This document shows, in pieces, positions 26,111 through 37,975 of a stretch of DNA of 64,000 nt. Under the pieces are notes generated by a model. The model worked only from the letters and a program-made list of their open reading frames with translations. It was not told the origin of the DNA and ran no database searches. Source of the DNA: Panopea generosa (Eukaryota > Mollusca > Bivalvia > Adapedonta > Hiatellidae). A program made the position numbers and the translations under genes. The stretch covers positions 39,856,616-39,920,615 of the forward strand of contig CM055901.1 of assembly GCA_029582155.1 (NCBI GenBank), written 5' to 3'. Positions within the stretch are counted from its first letter, which is position 1, and each line of letters starts with the position of its first letter.

Positions 26111-28635
26111 TCCAAGATTGCATTGATTTAGGAGGTTACTTAGTTATATTCAGCATACATGTCATAATATATCCATATATATGTATTTACAAAATTTATG
26201 AAAAACGGCTTATTACATTGAAATGACCTTTTATCTAAAAAAAAATAATGATCTACTATTTTCAATGAACATCACATAATGTCATTATAAATGTATTACA
26301 AAATTTCAGTAACTTATCACAGTATTAGTTCTTAAAAATTGAGTATCTTATTTTACTTGAAAACTTATTAATAGTTCATAAGTTAAAAATAAGCTAAAAA
26401 TGAAATACATTAAAGTGAATCTAAAACAGACATGAAATGCTTAGAAAGTCCAGTTGAGTCCGATAGTGGAGTCATTTCGTGAAAAAAAGTGTACCATTTT
26501 TAAGAAAAGCACCAAACTTGGCACAAACATAGTACATAGTACATGTAACTGGTTATTTTGAAACCGAGACCCATTTTCAAAATGGCGGAAAATCCAAGAT
26601 TCTTTCAAAATGGCCCCTAAATTTGACAAAATCTATATTTGTCTGTATATTTACAGTTGTTAATGATATTTGATAGCTCTTTATGACTAATGTTTATATT
26701 TGTTGATTTTAATGCTTTTATTGCGAAAGAATATTTTAAAATATAAAAATATGCAAAATATAGGCTTACAATCTTAAAAAATAGCAACCATTTCTATAAG
26801 TTGATTATTCTATTATAATTTTACTCAACTTTTTCATAGATATAAAACAAAATAATAGTTACACACTTTATCAATATCAATATATAAAAAGTTCTAAAAT
26901 AATGCATGATATATACAAATTAAGGTAGGTGGGGTAAATCAAAATAAAATGTATCTAAGTACTAATATGACCTACATTTACACTATTTAGTGTACTTTAT
27001 TCTATTAAGCCAAATTTCATGAAGTATATTAAAGTTTCATAATTAAATGTAAAAAAATAGAAGATATTTAATAGTATTTAAGTGAGTGATATAAAAATAT
27101 ATATATTGGCTTAAAATGTAAAAAAATAATACTAATAATGCCTGTTATGTTTTATTGTTTTAATGCTTTGCTGTATTATCAAAACTGTAAAGATAAATAA
27201 AGCAGACAAAGGTATACATACATAATTATATAAGTTTAGAGGGTGATGTTAATTGTGTTTGTTGTCTGAAAATTAGATTTCAAAAGCATCATTAATTACA
27301 TGATAAACCTTTTTAACAGAATGCACAATAATCATAGTCGTTTTGTCACACGCCAATATGTTGCAAGGATAAGTTACATATTCAACCATTGACAAATGCG
27401 CTTTCTACTATAATCTGTTCAGTCTTTGGTTATAATTCGTCAGTGTGTAAACATCAGGGTATCTGTAAATTTGTTCAATCCCGAGCCGTATCTTTTTTGC
27501 TTGTGACCAGCCTCCAACAAATTCAATAAAACTTGTCAGGTACATTCGAATATTGTTTGGAGGGCTTCACATTGGGATGGCTTCTTTGAACAATCATGGC
27601 AACTGTCTAGGAGGTCATTAGCTGCATTAGCGCTCTGAAAAAGGCAGTAATGTATCAGAGAGCCAAGTCAATCCGCAACGCCTTCCACTTAAATGTTCAA
27701 TCTGCGCATTTCACATAATTATGTAAAATTGTTTTGGATTAAGAAATTAAAATACAGATGATGGCAGAAGTACACTTTTTGCTTGGTGTTTGCATCATTG
27801 CAGATTTTTTATCTTTTAGCTTGACTGCGAAATAAGATCAGAACCATAAATGTTTTTGAGAGGTAAACATTAAAATTAAACCCAGTGTACAACTGGGAAA
27901 ACACATAAACATGTTTTTCTTAGTGGCAGCATAGTCTAAGAGAAATCCATAACTGCAAGACATCCCAAAATTATAGTTAAATGTGTTAAAACCATAAATA
28001 TAAGAAAAGAACTCTCTGATGTAAGCAGATTTGTAAGGATGAGCATGTGCATGGTAGTCTTTAACATGATCTACGATAGGAAACGAGATACATAGAAAGC
28101 TGTGCAAAGCTTCAAACTTCCTGGCAACCGGGATACATTTCTTAGGGATGGTGGCAAGAAAGAACTAGGTCAATATCTTCTCCTCAGTCTATACAACAAT
28201 AGGCAGTATATGTGTTTCAATCAAGCACAGCTATGGCCTGCCACTAAACGTATATTAAAGGTCATGATAAAAACAGTTGATACATATGCCCTGGTATTAG
28301 CAGTGATTGGTATTTGTTCCAACAAGCACTTCTTCAAATGTAAATGAGTCCGTAAAAAAATTGTTTACACATAAGGATGATCAATCTTTGTATTAACAGC
28401 TCAGCTCTAACGCACCAAACGAACCGCTTATTGCAATTTAGCAGGGATAGAGTGCTTTTCCCATCATCATTCCAAGCCCAAAAACAGATTTGAGAAAAGA
28501 TGGGAACCAATCTAGCCGTCTCCCTACATGCTGACAAATCGTATTTCTGAATATCTAAATGTACAAAGGCTAGAGTATTGTGTATATCATAGTAATTTAC
28601 CAATAACTGTTGGATACATCTAAAATATAATCTTT
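26111..28635. other. AT-rich intronic DNA, nothing firm recognised
   Basis: No gene or RNA is supported. A short GC-richer patch at 26570-26620 (AAAATGGCGGAAAATCCAAG, then CAAAATGGCC) resembles part of a dispersed element and the repeated motif in the foldback arms at 30049. Open frames of 80-90 codons at 27838-28347 have no recognisable family. Confidence 0.4.
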
Positions 28636-29390
28636 AACTTGGTCTAGCATTGACTGGCGTGTGTACCTAATATCATATTGATTTACCCAACCAAAACATG
28701 ATGACACTGTCATCTGCATAAAGTAGAAGTTTTACAGTCTTTACTAATGCTTATACCCATGTCATTTACATAGCATAAACATAGCATTGGACCTGATATA
28801 CTGCCTTGTGGAATGCAACATAAAATATTCCTTATATCTGAGGAACAATCTTTGTTTTCTTATAGACAATTACGATTCGGCATACATAGCTTCCAGTTGT
28901 TTATCTAAAATAGTATCACCAACTGTATCAAACGCTTTTTGTAGGTCAAGCATGATCATACCAGTGCAGAGGCTTTTGCTGTTTTAGATTTATTGTGGTC
29001 AGTTTGATGGACAAGGCAAGAATCTCTAGAGGAATTTGTTCGAAATCCTGACTGAAACTAAAGCAATCTTTTTTTTATTAAAATGTTTCAAGCTGATTAT
29101 ATACAGCCATTTCTAAAATTTTGGAGACTATACACAGGATGCTAACCGGTCTATAGTTGCTAACCTCAGTTTGACCATTTTTCTTAATGAGGGGTTTGAC
29201 TCTTGCTGAGTTTAGCTCAATTGGAACTTTGTTTTATAATTGACTTGTTGATAATGAAGGATACTGGAAATTTTAGAAAATTTGCACCATCCTTAAATAA
29301 ATTAGCTGGAATATCATTTTCTTAATCCATTTTTCGACAAGTGGACACATTTTCATGAAGGTAAACTAAAACCTCAACCCCATCCCCTAA
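28636..29390 (-). mobile_element. Decayed CR1-like LINE reverse transcriptase fragment
   Basis: Read on the minus strand from 29390 down. The blocks are PANLFKDGANFLKFP and INKSI, then ARVKPLIKKNGQTEVSNYR and PVSIL, then FRTNSSRD, then IPQG, then YVNDM and LLYADDSVIMFWLG with the YADD active-site box at about 28700-28715. Order and spacing match the RT domain of CR1/Jockey-type elements. Several frames are needed, so it is decayed. Neither an endonuclease part nor a clear 3' end is seen. Antisense to GAREM. Confidence 0.8.
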
Positions 29391-30041
29391 TTTAAAGCTC
29401 TATATTTTATTTCACAATTTACATTTGATTCAGTATCATTACAACTTATTTGATAAAAAGTATTAATTGTACTTATGTCATTCTCAAAGCATACACTTAT
29501 GCAATTAATATTATGGCGATAGAAATATGATATTATAGTTTTCAACTGAAAGGCAATGGCTACTGGGATCGATCTCAGACTATTAAGGATGTAAAGGAAT
29601 ACACACGCCTCAGGATCAGCTGCAATCGATTTCTGTCTATAAATTAGTTTGTACAAGACGCTCGTACAAACTGAGGGGAACGTACCTAAGCATTGTGAAT
29701 AAGCAGATTGCAACCTAAAGGACTTTATCCACTTACATCCAAAACAATTTACAAGTCCTTTGTTATGCAACAATGTAGTGCTTACCAATTCTTCCAAAAA
29801 GTGACGTCACTATATTAGAACTGACTCGTATTTTTTGTGTAAAATCCTTAAAATGGCTTACATAAATTTTGCCCTAGGCCCGATCGATGTGGTCTTTATA
29901 AACTCATCGACTGTAGAAAACCAACATTTATAGGTCAACTTAGCAGATTATCTTCTAAATATCTTGTGAAACAAGTCTTTAATCACCATCACCAGGTATA
30001 TATGTGAACTACGATGGATAAGCACTGGGCAATCCCGGATA
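29391..30041. other. Intronic DNA, unassigned
   Basis: A minus-strand open frame of 136 codons (29387-29797) overlaps the upstream side of the LINE fragment but shows no motif I can name; it may be decayed LINE linker sequence. Nothing else is recognised. Confidence 0.3.
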
Positions 30042-30048
30042 TATCTAA

Positions 30049-31836
30049 AGTAGTAGTATATGCGTCTCTTTAACGTACGGACTGCGCATGTGCAGCTGCC
30101 ATATTGTTTCTATTGACTGCGAATACGCGGCGGCCATCTTGTTTCGTATATATGCGCAAGCGTGGCGGCCATTTTGGATATTCGTCATTGTGCGCGGCGG
30201 CCATTTTGAACGCGTTTCGGAAGGTGGCCATCTTGGATGACTACTGATGGTAACATGTTTGCGCAAGTGCGTCGGCCATTTTAGATAACGTCGTATGTGT
30301 GGTCATAGTTTTAATATAGAAGCGGACTGACATCATATCGAAGTTAAGAACGATAGTCATGCGTTTGATAAGAATGTCCCAAAAGTATACAGAGCTGACT
30401 TGTATACTCAATCTAGGGCGTGGTCGCGGACATTAAGGGGGTCAGGCCCTAAGCCATAGACGGAGACGTTTAAGTGACAACCGTTTCTTAAAAAACTAAA
30501 CATGAACTTAATCTATTTATATAACAACTACTGCTAAAATATAATAATAAATAATTAAAACTAACTGTAATAAATAACTTTATAAATAATTAAAACTGTA
30601 ATGAAACAAATTACTGAATAAATAATTAAATATAGACTCTATAAATAACTGACATGTTTCTTCTCCAACGGCCAACACTCAAATGAACGCCCTACGTTTA
30701 TGAGACGTTTTAGTGACAACCGTTTCTTAAAAAAACTAAACATGAACTACATCTATTTATATAACAACTACTACTGTAATAAATTAAAACATAATTAAAA
30801 CTAACTGTAATAAATAACTGAAAATATAATTGAAACTGTAATGAACAAATAACTGAATAAATAATTTAATATAGACTCTATAAATAACTTACATGTTTCT
30901 TCTACACCGGCCAACACTCAAATGAATTCCCTACGTTGCACACGACACAGAGTCACGTGATGCACACGTCTTTTCTATTTTTAAGTATAGCATTTCACAA
31001 CCATCGCATTAGTCGAACCCCCACGCTAAGAGATTAGTGTCAAGCCTAGTATGTGTCTCCTTACTGTCTGCTCTTGTATTGACACGAGACATAATCCCTA
31101 AGCGGATTAGTCAACACACGCCGGATACACCACAATGGCCTATTGACATGTCAGAGTTAATACCTTTACGTGACCCCAGTATGTCTAGCGTCTACCGGAT
31201 ATGAATACAATAGCCCATTCATTAGCCAAAAGTTAATCTCCTTAACGTCGCCAGTATGTCTAGCGTTTGTTTATTTAGGCACGGAAGTGTAACAATGGTG
31301 TATTCAAGTGTCAAACTTAATCACCGGACGTCTTAACCGTAGATTAATGGGTCCTTTGTTGTATATAGTCATGCTTGTACTGGTCTGGAAGTGTATGAAC
31401 GAGTTGAAACCGGTATTTCTATTTTTAACTGACCAAGTTTTTTTTATGCCCCTTTATGTCTGCGACTACGCCCTAGATTGAGTATACAAGTCAGCTCTGT
31501 ATACTTTTGATACGTCCTTATCAAACGCATGACCATCGTTCTAAACTTCGATATGATGTCAGTCCGCTTCTATATTAAATCTATGACCACACAAACGACG
31601 TGATCTAAAATGGCCGACGCACATGCGCAAACATGTTACCATCAGTAGTCATCCAAGATGGCCGCCTTCCGACACGCGTTCAAAATGGCCGCCGCGCACA
31701 ATGACGAATATCCAAAATGGCCGCCACGTATGCGCATATATACGAAACAAGATGGCCGCCGCGTATACGCAGCCAATAGAAATAAGATGACCACTGCGCA
31801 TGCGCAGTCTGTACGTTAAAGAGACGCATATACTAT
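30049..31836. mobile_element. Foldback-type non-autonomous DNA element with long inverted arms
   Basis: The left arm (about 30053-30435) and right arm (about 31455-31835) are inverted copies of one another at roughly 85-90% identity. Both contain GTATATGCGTCTCTTTAACG at the outer edge and CTAGATTGAGTATACAAGTC near the inner edge. A possible 7-bp target duplication, TATCTAA, lies at 30042-30048 and 31837-31843. The tips differ by a few bases, so this is provisional. No transposase is encoded. The interior is AT-rich with direct repeats. The arms carry repeated AAGATGGCC/CAAAATGGCC blocks and a TGCGCATGCGCA palindrome (31797-31808 region). The family is not assigned. Confidence 0.8.
30464..30938. 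repeat. Two direct repeats of about 239 bp inside the foldback element
   Basis: GTGACAACCGTTTCTTAAAA occurs at 30474 and again 239 bp later, and similarity continues to GGCCAACACTCAAATGAA and CCTACGTT in both copies. A second internal repeat of roughly 90 bp, marked by CCAGTATGTCTAGCGT, occurs at about 31080-31270. Confidence 0.8.
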
Positions 31837-31843
31837 TATCTAA

Positions 31844-33149
31844 TATACTACTTATATATGTAAATATAACTTATTGTAAGTGATTGAACTTTATGTTATT
31901 ACAGGATTTTTTTCGTGTAAAATTTAGTGAAAGCAGATAATAAAACGGTATTTGTTGATGGCCAGCTAGTGTAATAGTCACGAAAGACTTTCACACTGTA
32001 AAATTCCTACCCAGACTGAATACGTCGTGTTTTTTATTGTCACTGAACATATATTCCACCGAATTGTGCCCTTTGATTTCCGCTCTTGTGACTGTAATGG
32101 GCAAAGTATTCTCCAGATCATACGTACAAAACTGCCGAATGTGTTAAGTCTTGTGTGGAAGTATTGTGGACCATATTTATGAACTTCTGTGGTCAATTGA
32201 CTCATAATTAGTGGTTACTGTAGTGATTTGACTTAATTACTACAGTGGTTTGATCGCACAGTCACGCGAATGCCATACTACGCTATCTATTAGACAAGCG
32301 ACTTGCCACCAGTACATTCTGTTGAGAGTAATATATTACAGAAGCTTATCGCTCCTCATGTAGGCTAAAACTAAAACAAGTAACATAGAATTATCAGAAA
32401 GTTATAGCATAATGTTTGTGTTTTAGCTTGACTATTCCATGGATAGGGGATAATTTATACTCACCCCGGCGTCGGCCTCTGCGTCGGTGTTTTCATCAGC
32501 ATCGGCGTCCCACATGTGTTAAAGTATCTGGAACTCGCCTTTTTCGGAAATAGTTTTAAGCGTAGTATATTATTGAGGGCATTTTACAAGTAAACGAAAC
32601 AAAGCAATCGTAAAGGGTTTTCTCAGCATCTTATTTCAACAAAGATAGGATAAAATCACCATTTAAAACGGTTTAAATTGTACATAAATCGAAAAAATAA
32701 TACGAAAAACACCCAGATGTCGCCCACCGGATGTTGACAAATTTCAGAAACCCGGTCTAAAAGTCTAAATTTATGGGCGTATCGGTTTCTACTGCGGTCC
32801 CGTTTGGTAGGGATGTTTTAAGACTTAACTTAATGGATTATTTTTTATAAAATGGCACATCAATAACAAACAATGGCTTGGTAAAAGTCAGGCTAAGCCG
32901 GTCATAGCAAAGAGGACAAGAAGCGCCAAGAAGGTTTTATATGCCATTTTCTTCAATTCTAGTGATCCTGCTGTACCGTTCCTGTGAAAATCTTAAATAT
33001 CCGAAGACCTGTGACAGATTATATTGAATGCCTTTTGTAGTATGGGATTGTCATTATATGCTATATTGTCCTGCGTTATTTTAGCAATTTCATTTTCTAC
33101 ATCAATTTAAAATTGCATTATCATTACATTATCATTACATTTGCATTAT
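31844..33149. other. Intronic DNA with a possible dispersed repeat
   Basis: 32460-32760 begins with TCACCCCGGCGTCGGCCTCT and GCGTCGGTG, a GGCGTC-rich head of the sort found on dispersed molluscan repeats, continuing as a single-copy-looking body. No gene is seen. The remainder is AT-rich and unassigned. Confidence 0.35.
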
Positions 33150-33480
33150 TGTCTAATTCTAGAGGTAAGTATATATTTTTATAAAATCAGAGAAGCATAC
33201 CTTTCTCGTTTCAATTTTTTCTGAAAGTGTGTTATCTGGCATTATATTGAATTTAACGTTTATGCGTACATATATGGGTGAGTGGTCCGACACATTGAAT
33301 AAACCATCAGCAAGTAGCTTAGGTTTTCGTATTCCCAAATCTCGCAAGAATAAGTAAGAGTTGGTAAAATTGTATGGTAAAATAGTTATAGTTTAAGGTT
33401 TGTGGGAAGGTCTGAATTATATATTCGTCTATAGAGAAAAAACATTGCTTTTTAGGTGTCTCATAGTGTTTAAAAAACGA
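33150..33480 (-). mobile_element. LINE fragment(s), minus strand
   Basis: Read on the minus strand, one frame gives LPTNLKL then LFYHTILPTLTYSCEIW, the conserved post-RT region also seen at 1-60. Another, overlapping, frame gives LLADGLFNVSDHSPIYVRI, which resembles the SDH-P end of an AP-type endonuclease. Both cannot be the original frame of one stretch, so either two fragments are joined here or one match is chance. Confidence 0.45.
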
Positions 33481-33529
33481 CATAAAATAGAAAATATAGC
33501 ACCTTAATGTTTATATTTATTAGCTTAAC

Positions 33530-33900
33530 TGGCCAAAGGCCAGAAGGGCTTATCCGATGGCGCGTTGTCCGTCGTCTATCGTCTGTCGTCCGTTGTCCGC
33601 TAGCACATTAGGTTCTTCACAGAAGGTTATTTTTCGATCTAAAATTCAAGATAGCCACCGTTACTAAACTAGTCCAAATCTTAAAAAATCTTCTTCTCAT
33701 GACCCCCCCCCCCCCCCCCCCCCCCCCCAAACAGATTTTGAACTAATTTATGTAGTAATGATAACCATCTATAGTTCTGTTAGATTAGATCAAACGGTGT
33801 CCCTGGGGCTTAAAATTACCCCGCCCCGAGGGTTCAATTAGGGGACACATGTCATTATAATTGTGACGAAAACACCTTGTACATATAGAAATCCATAACA
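33530..33900 (+). repeat. Dispersed repeat with a 26-base poly-C run
   Basis: It opens with AACTGGCCAAAGGCCAGAAG and GGCGCGTTGTCCGTCGTC, a head typical of dispersed repeats in bivalve DNA, and has an uninterrupted C run at 33703-33728. A related GGCGCGTTGTCCGTCGTC motif occurs in reverse near 13570-13595. No coding potential. Confidence 0.5.
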
Positions 33901-34451
33901 TCGGTGTATTTTGTTTCGCTGTTATACTTTTCTGTTGGTTGATAACTTTATATATGTCAACTAGTCTAAGTATTCCTTATTGTTTAATAAGTAACATTAA
34001 TAAACGTACAGAAAACGTAGTTAATAAATTGTCAGGCAGACGCTCATTGAATTTGATTAAGGATGCTAATGCAATGGAATCGCATAATCTCGAACATCAT
34101 TATGTGGTCGAACAACGCTAAGAGTGCCCGATTGAAACCATGTGACTAGGTCATGTGACTTCTGCTAAACAAGCAGCTGACCACCAGTATTCTTGGTCAG
34201 TCTGGTGTTACAACTCGACGGAGAGGGAGCTGCAAGAAGACCCTGCAGAATTAATTAATTAATTTATTATTATTATTTGGTAATACAGGCTGGGACTTTG
34301 GACCGAGGTAACAAGTGAACGAGGGATTCTCAGAAGTACAGTTTTGAATTCAGAGTTGCAGAACCCTCTGAAACTTGTGAACAGTGCTCCGGGTCGTAGT
34401 CTGTTGGGTGCCATTGTTTGCCTCAGACAGGTGTTGGGACAGGTTTGGAAC
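33901..34451. other. Intronic DNA leading into a minisatellite
   Basis: Contains an ATTA-type microsatellite near 34250-34277 and moderately GC-richer DNA at 34195-34450. No family assigned and no gene seen. Confidence 0.35.
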
Positions 34452-34828
34452 ATTGCTGCAGGACTAGTTTTATTTAGTTAAAACAGAGTCCTGAGCAAGT
34501 GTTGGAGACATAAATCTGATACTTTGGTGCAGCTCGGAGTTTCGAGTTTGGTGTGCTGCAGGACTAGTTTTATTTAGTTAAAACAAAGTCCTGAGCAAGT
34601 GTTTAAGACGTAAGTCTGATACTTTGGTTCAGCTCGGAGTTTCGAGTTTGGAATGCTGCAGGACTAGTTTTATTTATTTAAAACAGAGTCCTGGGCATTT
34701 GTTTGGAGTGCTGCAGAACTAGTTTTATTTATTTAAAACAGAGTTCTGGGCATAGTGTTGTGCAGAGTGCTGCAGAACTAGTTTTATTTATTTAAAACAG
34801 AGTTCTGGGCATAGTGTTGAGCGAAACG
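34452..34828. repeat. Compound minisatellite, five copies in two lengths
   Basis: TGCTGCAGGACTAGTTTTAT followed by TTA-TTAAAACAGAGTCCTG is repeated five times. The first two units are about 101 bp, with an extra segment ATCTGATACTTTGG-TCAGCT. The next three lack it and are about 55-59 bp. Confidence 0.92.
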
Positions 34829-35583
34829 TTTGTTTGAAACGTTAGTTCGAAACCTTTATAAATTGTTTTTTATAGTATAAGTTAATTGTACGTGATTATT
34901 CTTTTTTAAACACGAATCATTTGTTCAATCATTTGTCATCTAATCATAAAGCAAAGTAGCTTGACGAAAATTATTTCACCATTTATCTTAAATCAAACGG
35001 CAAGTAGTCTTATTTATCATATTTATTAGTAGTTGTGTGCATAATCCGCTCGGTGCACGTTACATAATGAATTGATTTTGCCTATATTTTTACAGAAGTA
35101 TTGTTTGGTCAAGAAGGTTCAGATTTGTAAAATTGACTGGGTTCCACTATCTTTAGGGGTCAGAAGGGAACCCTTAAGGGATCCTCAGAATTTCACTTAG
35201 GGACACTATCAGAAATCCCACTTTAATATAATGTTTATTTCTATATTAAATGTTTAGTTCTACTTTAATTGAAAAAATACACAACATAATAGGAAAGTTC
35301 CTCACTTTTTTATATTCTTTTATACACGGTTTTAGGATTCATATTCAAAACAAAGTAACTCCTGTTTCTCTGAACAATCTCCAAATAACTTAACAACTGG
35401 ACCGCCACTAACTAAACAAAACCGAATCCGATTCCTCATACCTCGTGTGACCCCAACATGCCCCGTGACCCCAATTATTCCGAACCTGTGAACATGTTGC
35501 AGTATATCTGTGCTGGGAGCATTTCACCTCACGAGACTCCAACAAGCTCCAAACATGTGAACAAGCTTCAGTGTATATGTTAC
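34829..35583. other. AT-rich intronic DNA, unassigned
   Basis: No gene is seen. A short near-palindromic patch (GGGAACCCTTAAGGGATCC, about 35167-35185) and an open minus-strand frame of 82 codons (35408-35656) that runs into the palindrome cluster are the only visible features. Confidence 0.3.
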
Positions 35584-35745
35584 AGGGAATATGTATAATC
35601 AGGGAATATGTATAATCCCTGAAAATTTCAGGGATTATGTATAATCCCTGATTCACTCAGGGAATATACATAATCCCTGAAAAAAGCAGGGATTATACAT
35701 ATTCCCTGATTTGATGTCCAGATTTTTAGACATATTCCCTGAAAT
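35584..35745. repeat. Cluster of tandem 22-23 bp palindromes
   Basis: Units of the form CAGGGA-TAT-TATA-TCCCTG occur about every 28-31 bp (near 35602, 35628, 35659, 35690), flanked by half-units at 35584 and 35732. Each unit is its own near-perfect inverted repeat, and neighbouring units are also inverted relative to one another. It lies about 320 bp beyond the 3' end of the integrase-type ORF at 36063, so it may be the subterminal end of that element, but no matching cluster is seen on the other side. Confidence 0.85.
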
Positions 35746-36062
35746 TGATTCTGTCTTTATTTTCTGGATTTACAAATCATTTTAAAGTAATTTCTGCAGT
35801 AAAAAGATTTTATTTCTGAAAGGACATCATATTTACATGTAACATATTAGATAGCTTCAGATTAAAACAAAGTTAACTTATTTCACACATGCATTTTAGA
35901 TAATTGTAGTTAATCCTTTAACCCTTTCCTCAACAGGCTTAAGGGTTAATCAATATGTTCACATATCACCTGATCATTTAAAGTCAGTTTAGTGCCCTTT
36001 TGGAAAATGGAGTATTTGCTCATTATCATCTCCGACAATGTTTTCACAGGTCATCTGTCAGT

Positions 36063-37367
36063 TCATTTGTTTTTACAGGGCAGGCTAGAGTGACACCTCG
36101 AGTTACACTGTAATTTAGCTTTGAAACATCTGCACCGATTTGTCTGACATTTCTTTGTACCTAAACAGTTACATCGAGTAAAACCTTGTCCTCCACATTT
36201 TGATTCAATTTGTACAGCCGAACGGAGTGGAATGTGTTTGTCAGTAGCGACATCCTGAGCTGAATAGAGTGCAGTAGCACACACATCGAACTGGTTTCGA
36301 GAATACTTTCCATTTAATACACCACCTTTCACAGCAATAGTATACAACTCATTGTCACTACATTCAATCACAACACCAATGAGATTCCTTGGATCAGCAC
36401 GACCGCGGTCCACATGAGGTATAGGCACAGTTACATTATCACCAATTTGCACTGAAGACATTATACGTTTGCTACGTTTTACCATTCGTTCGGCTTGTTG
36501 AATCTGAGCTTCATTTGCACGTTTTCTGTTGACTTGAATGACTTGCTGACGTGATTCAATCTCAGTTTGGGTTGGTTCAGTTGATTCCGGTCTTGTTTCA
36601 GTTGATGAGTCTGGTTCACTGGTACCTGATACTGGTTCGCTTTGTGTAAAAGATATTTCACCAAGTGCTGCTGTTGTTTCCCTGGGTACTGGGGTTATTT
36701 CGCTAGTTGGTTGTGTTGCATCAGGTGCTGGTTCGCTCTGCGTGGATGTTTGTGTCACTGTGGCAAGAAGGTCATCTTCACTCTGTAGATTTGATAGAAT
36801 GTCATGTGGCAGGCTTGATGATGTCAGACCTATCTTAGCATCTGCGCCAAGTAGTGCTGCAAATGGAGAACACTTAATACCACTGTGGTGACTAGCATTT
36901 TTCTGGAATTGCACAAATTTAATTCCAACAGTCCAATCAGTTGTGTTGTTATCCCCTAACCATGCCACTAACATGTCTTTTATGTCACAGTTGGCTCGTT
37001 CTACAGAACCCTGACTTTGGGGATGTCTAGGCTTTCCGTGGACCATCACAAGGTCAGGCCATAGTTCCTTCAATTCTACAATGATCTTGGCAGTAAACTC
37101 AGATCCATTGTCGCTCTGCAATACACAGGGGGCACCAAGCAACAGGAAAATATCAAGTAACTGGTAGGCTACCTCAGAAGCACGTTTTGATGTAAGAGCA
37201 CGGAGTACACAGAACTTGGTTAGATGATCTTGGTACACCATAATCCATTTGAAATGTCCCTGGTTCATTGCCTGCATGTCTATCCAGATCAACCTGCGCT
37301 CTGGAATTAAAGTCCTTGCTAACTGTACAAAGGTGCCTCGCAGCATAATGTAATGCTCATGAATCAA
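36063..37367 (-). CDS. Ginger/KRBA2-type integrase-derived ORF (DNA-transposon transposase)
   Basis: An open frame of 434 codons, antisense within GAREM intron 2. Residues 25-180 are a retroviral-type integrase core with the DDE triad D30 (WIDMQ), D86 (QSDNGSEF) and E123 (GSVERAN), with 36 residues between the last two. The phrases HGKPRHPQSQGSVERAN, DHLTKF and VQFQKN are typical of the SCAND3/KRBA2-like proteins frequent in molluscs and related to Ginger DNA transposons. Residues about 200-290 are a Ser/Thr/Pro/Glu-rich linker. Residues about 305-370 form a small folded segment. Residues 391-434 are Cys-rich with nine Cys. The zinc-binding N-terminal region of the family is not visible upstream. 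It may be a mobile copy or a co-opted one; codon continuity through the disordered linker suggests it is fairly young or under selection. Confidence 0.8.
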   Translation of the reverse strand: MIHEHYIMLRGTFVQLARTLIPERRLIWIDMQAMNQGHFKWIMVYQDHLTKFCVLRALTSKRASEVAYQLLDIFLLLGAPCVLQSDNGSEFTAKIIVELKELWPDLVMVHGKPRHPQSQGSVERANCDIKDMLVAWLGDNNTTDWTVGIKFVQFQKNASHHSGIKCSPFAALLGADAKIGLTSSSLPHDILSNLQSEDDLLATVTQTSTQSEPAPDATQPTSEITPVPRETTAALGEISFTQSEPVSGTSEPDSSTETRPESTEPTQTEIESRQQVIQVNRKRANEAQIQQAERMVKRSKRIMSSVQIGDNVTVPIPHVDRGRADPRNLIGVVIECSDNELYTIAVKGGVLNGKYSRNQFDVCATALYSAQDVATDKHIPLRSAVQIESKCGGQGFTRCNCLGTKKCQTNRCRCFKAKLQCNSRCHSSLPCKNK

Positions 37368-37489
37368 TGCTTCATCTCCAGGCAGTATTGACCCCTATAC
37401 CAAAGTTTACAGTAATTTATGACTCTGTCATTATTTTTGACTACAGACCTGGATCTCAATAGTGCATGTAATTCTGTAACAATAGGAAT

Positions 37490-37975
37490 ACTATTGGAAA
37501 ACGGAAAATTCTCATTTTTCCATCCATTTGTGTTAATAAATAATGTTGTTCAGTTTGATATCTAAAGCATTGTCAAATAGCAGTTCATTTGATTTTGTTC
37601 AATAAAGATTGCATTTCCATAAGGGGCCATGGACCGGGAAGGGGTTGGGGCAATATGGTTATTTGGGAATTTTTATAAATTTTCCTCTCAATAAACTTTC
37701 TGTCAAATTTTTTCATATATGCTATACATTATCGTTACATCAGCAGGGGATTGAAGATTCTGCAACCAAGGGACTGGGAGATATATGTACCCTGTAAGGT
37801 GGCTTCTACTTTTACATAGGCATATTATTGGGAAAACTGAACTTTCTCATTTTTTCGCATCTTTGTGTACAAAAACACTTTCTGCTCATAGTAAATCCCT
37901 ATGAGTGGGTGATTGAAGTTTTGACAAATCAAGGAACTGGGATGTAGATCTATAAGGGTTCTGTGATGGAACTAT
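37490..37975. repeat. Diverged tandem segment, period about 162 bp
   Basis: GATTGAAG followed by CAA-GGACTGGGA and GTA-AT occurs at 37749 and at 37911. Preceding TTCTCATTTTT-type blocks also recur, suggesting two to three old copies. No coding potential recognised. Confidence 0.5.

Noticed and set aside
30045-30266. A 73-codon frame in the foldback left arm
   Set aside because: It translates the repeated ATGGCC blocks of the inverted arm and has no partner or domain.
33939-34121. A 60-codon plus-strand frame
   Set aside because: No motif, surrounded by dispersed repeat and minisatellite.
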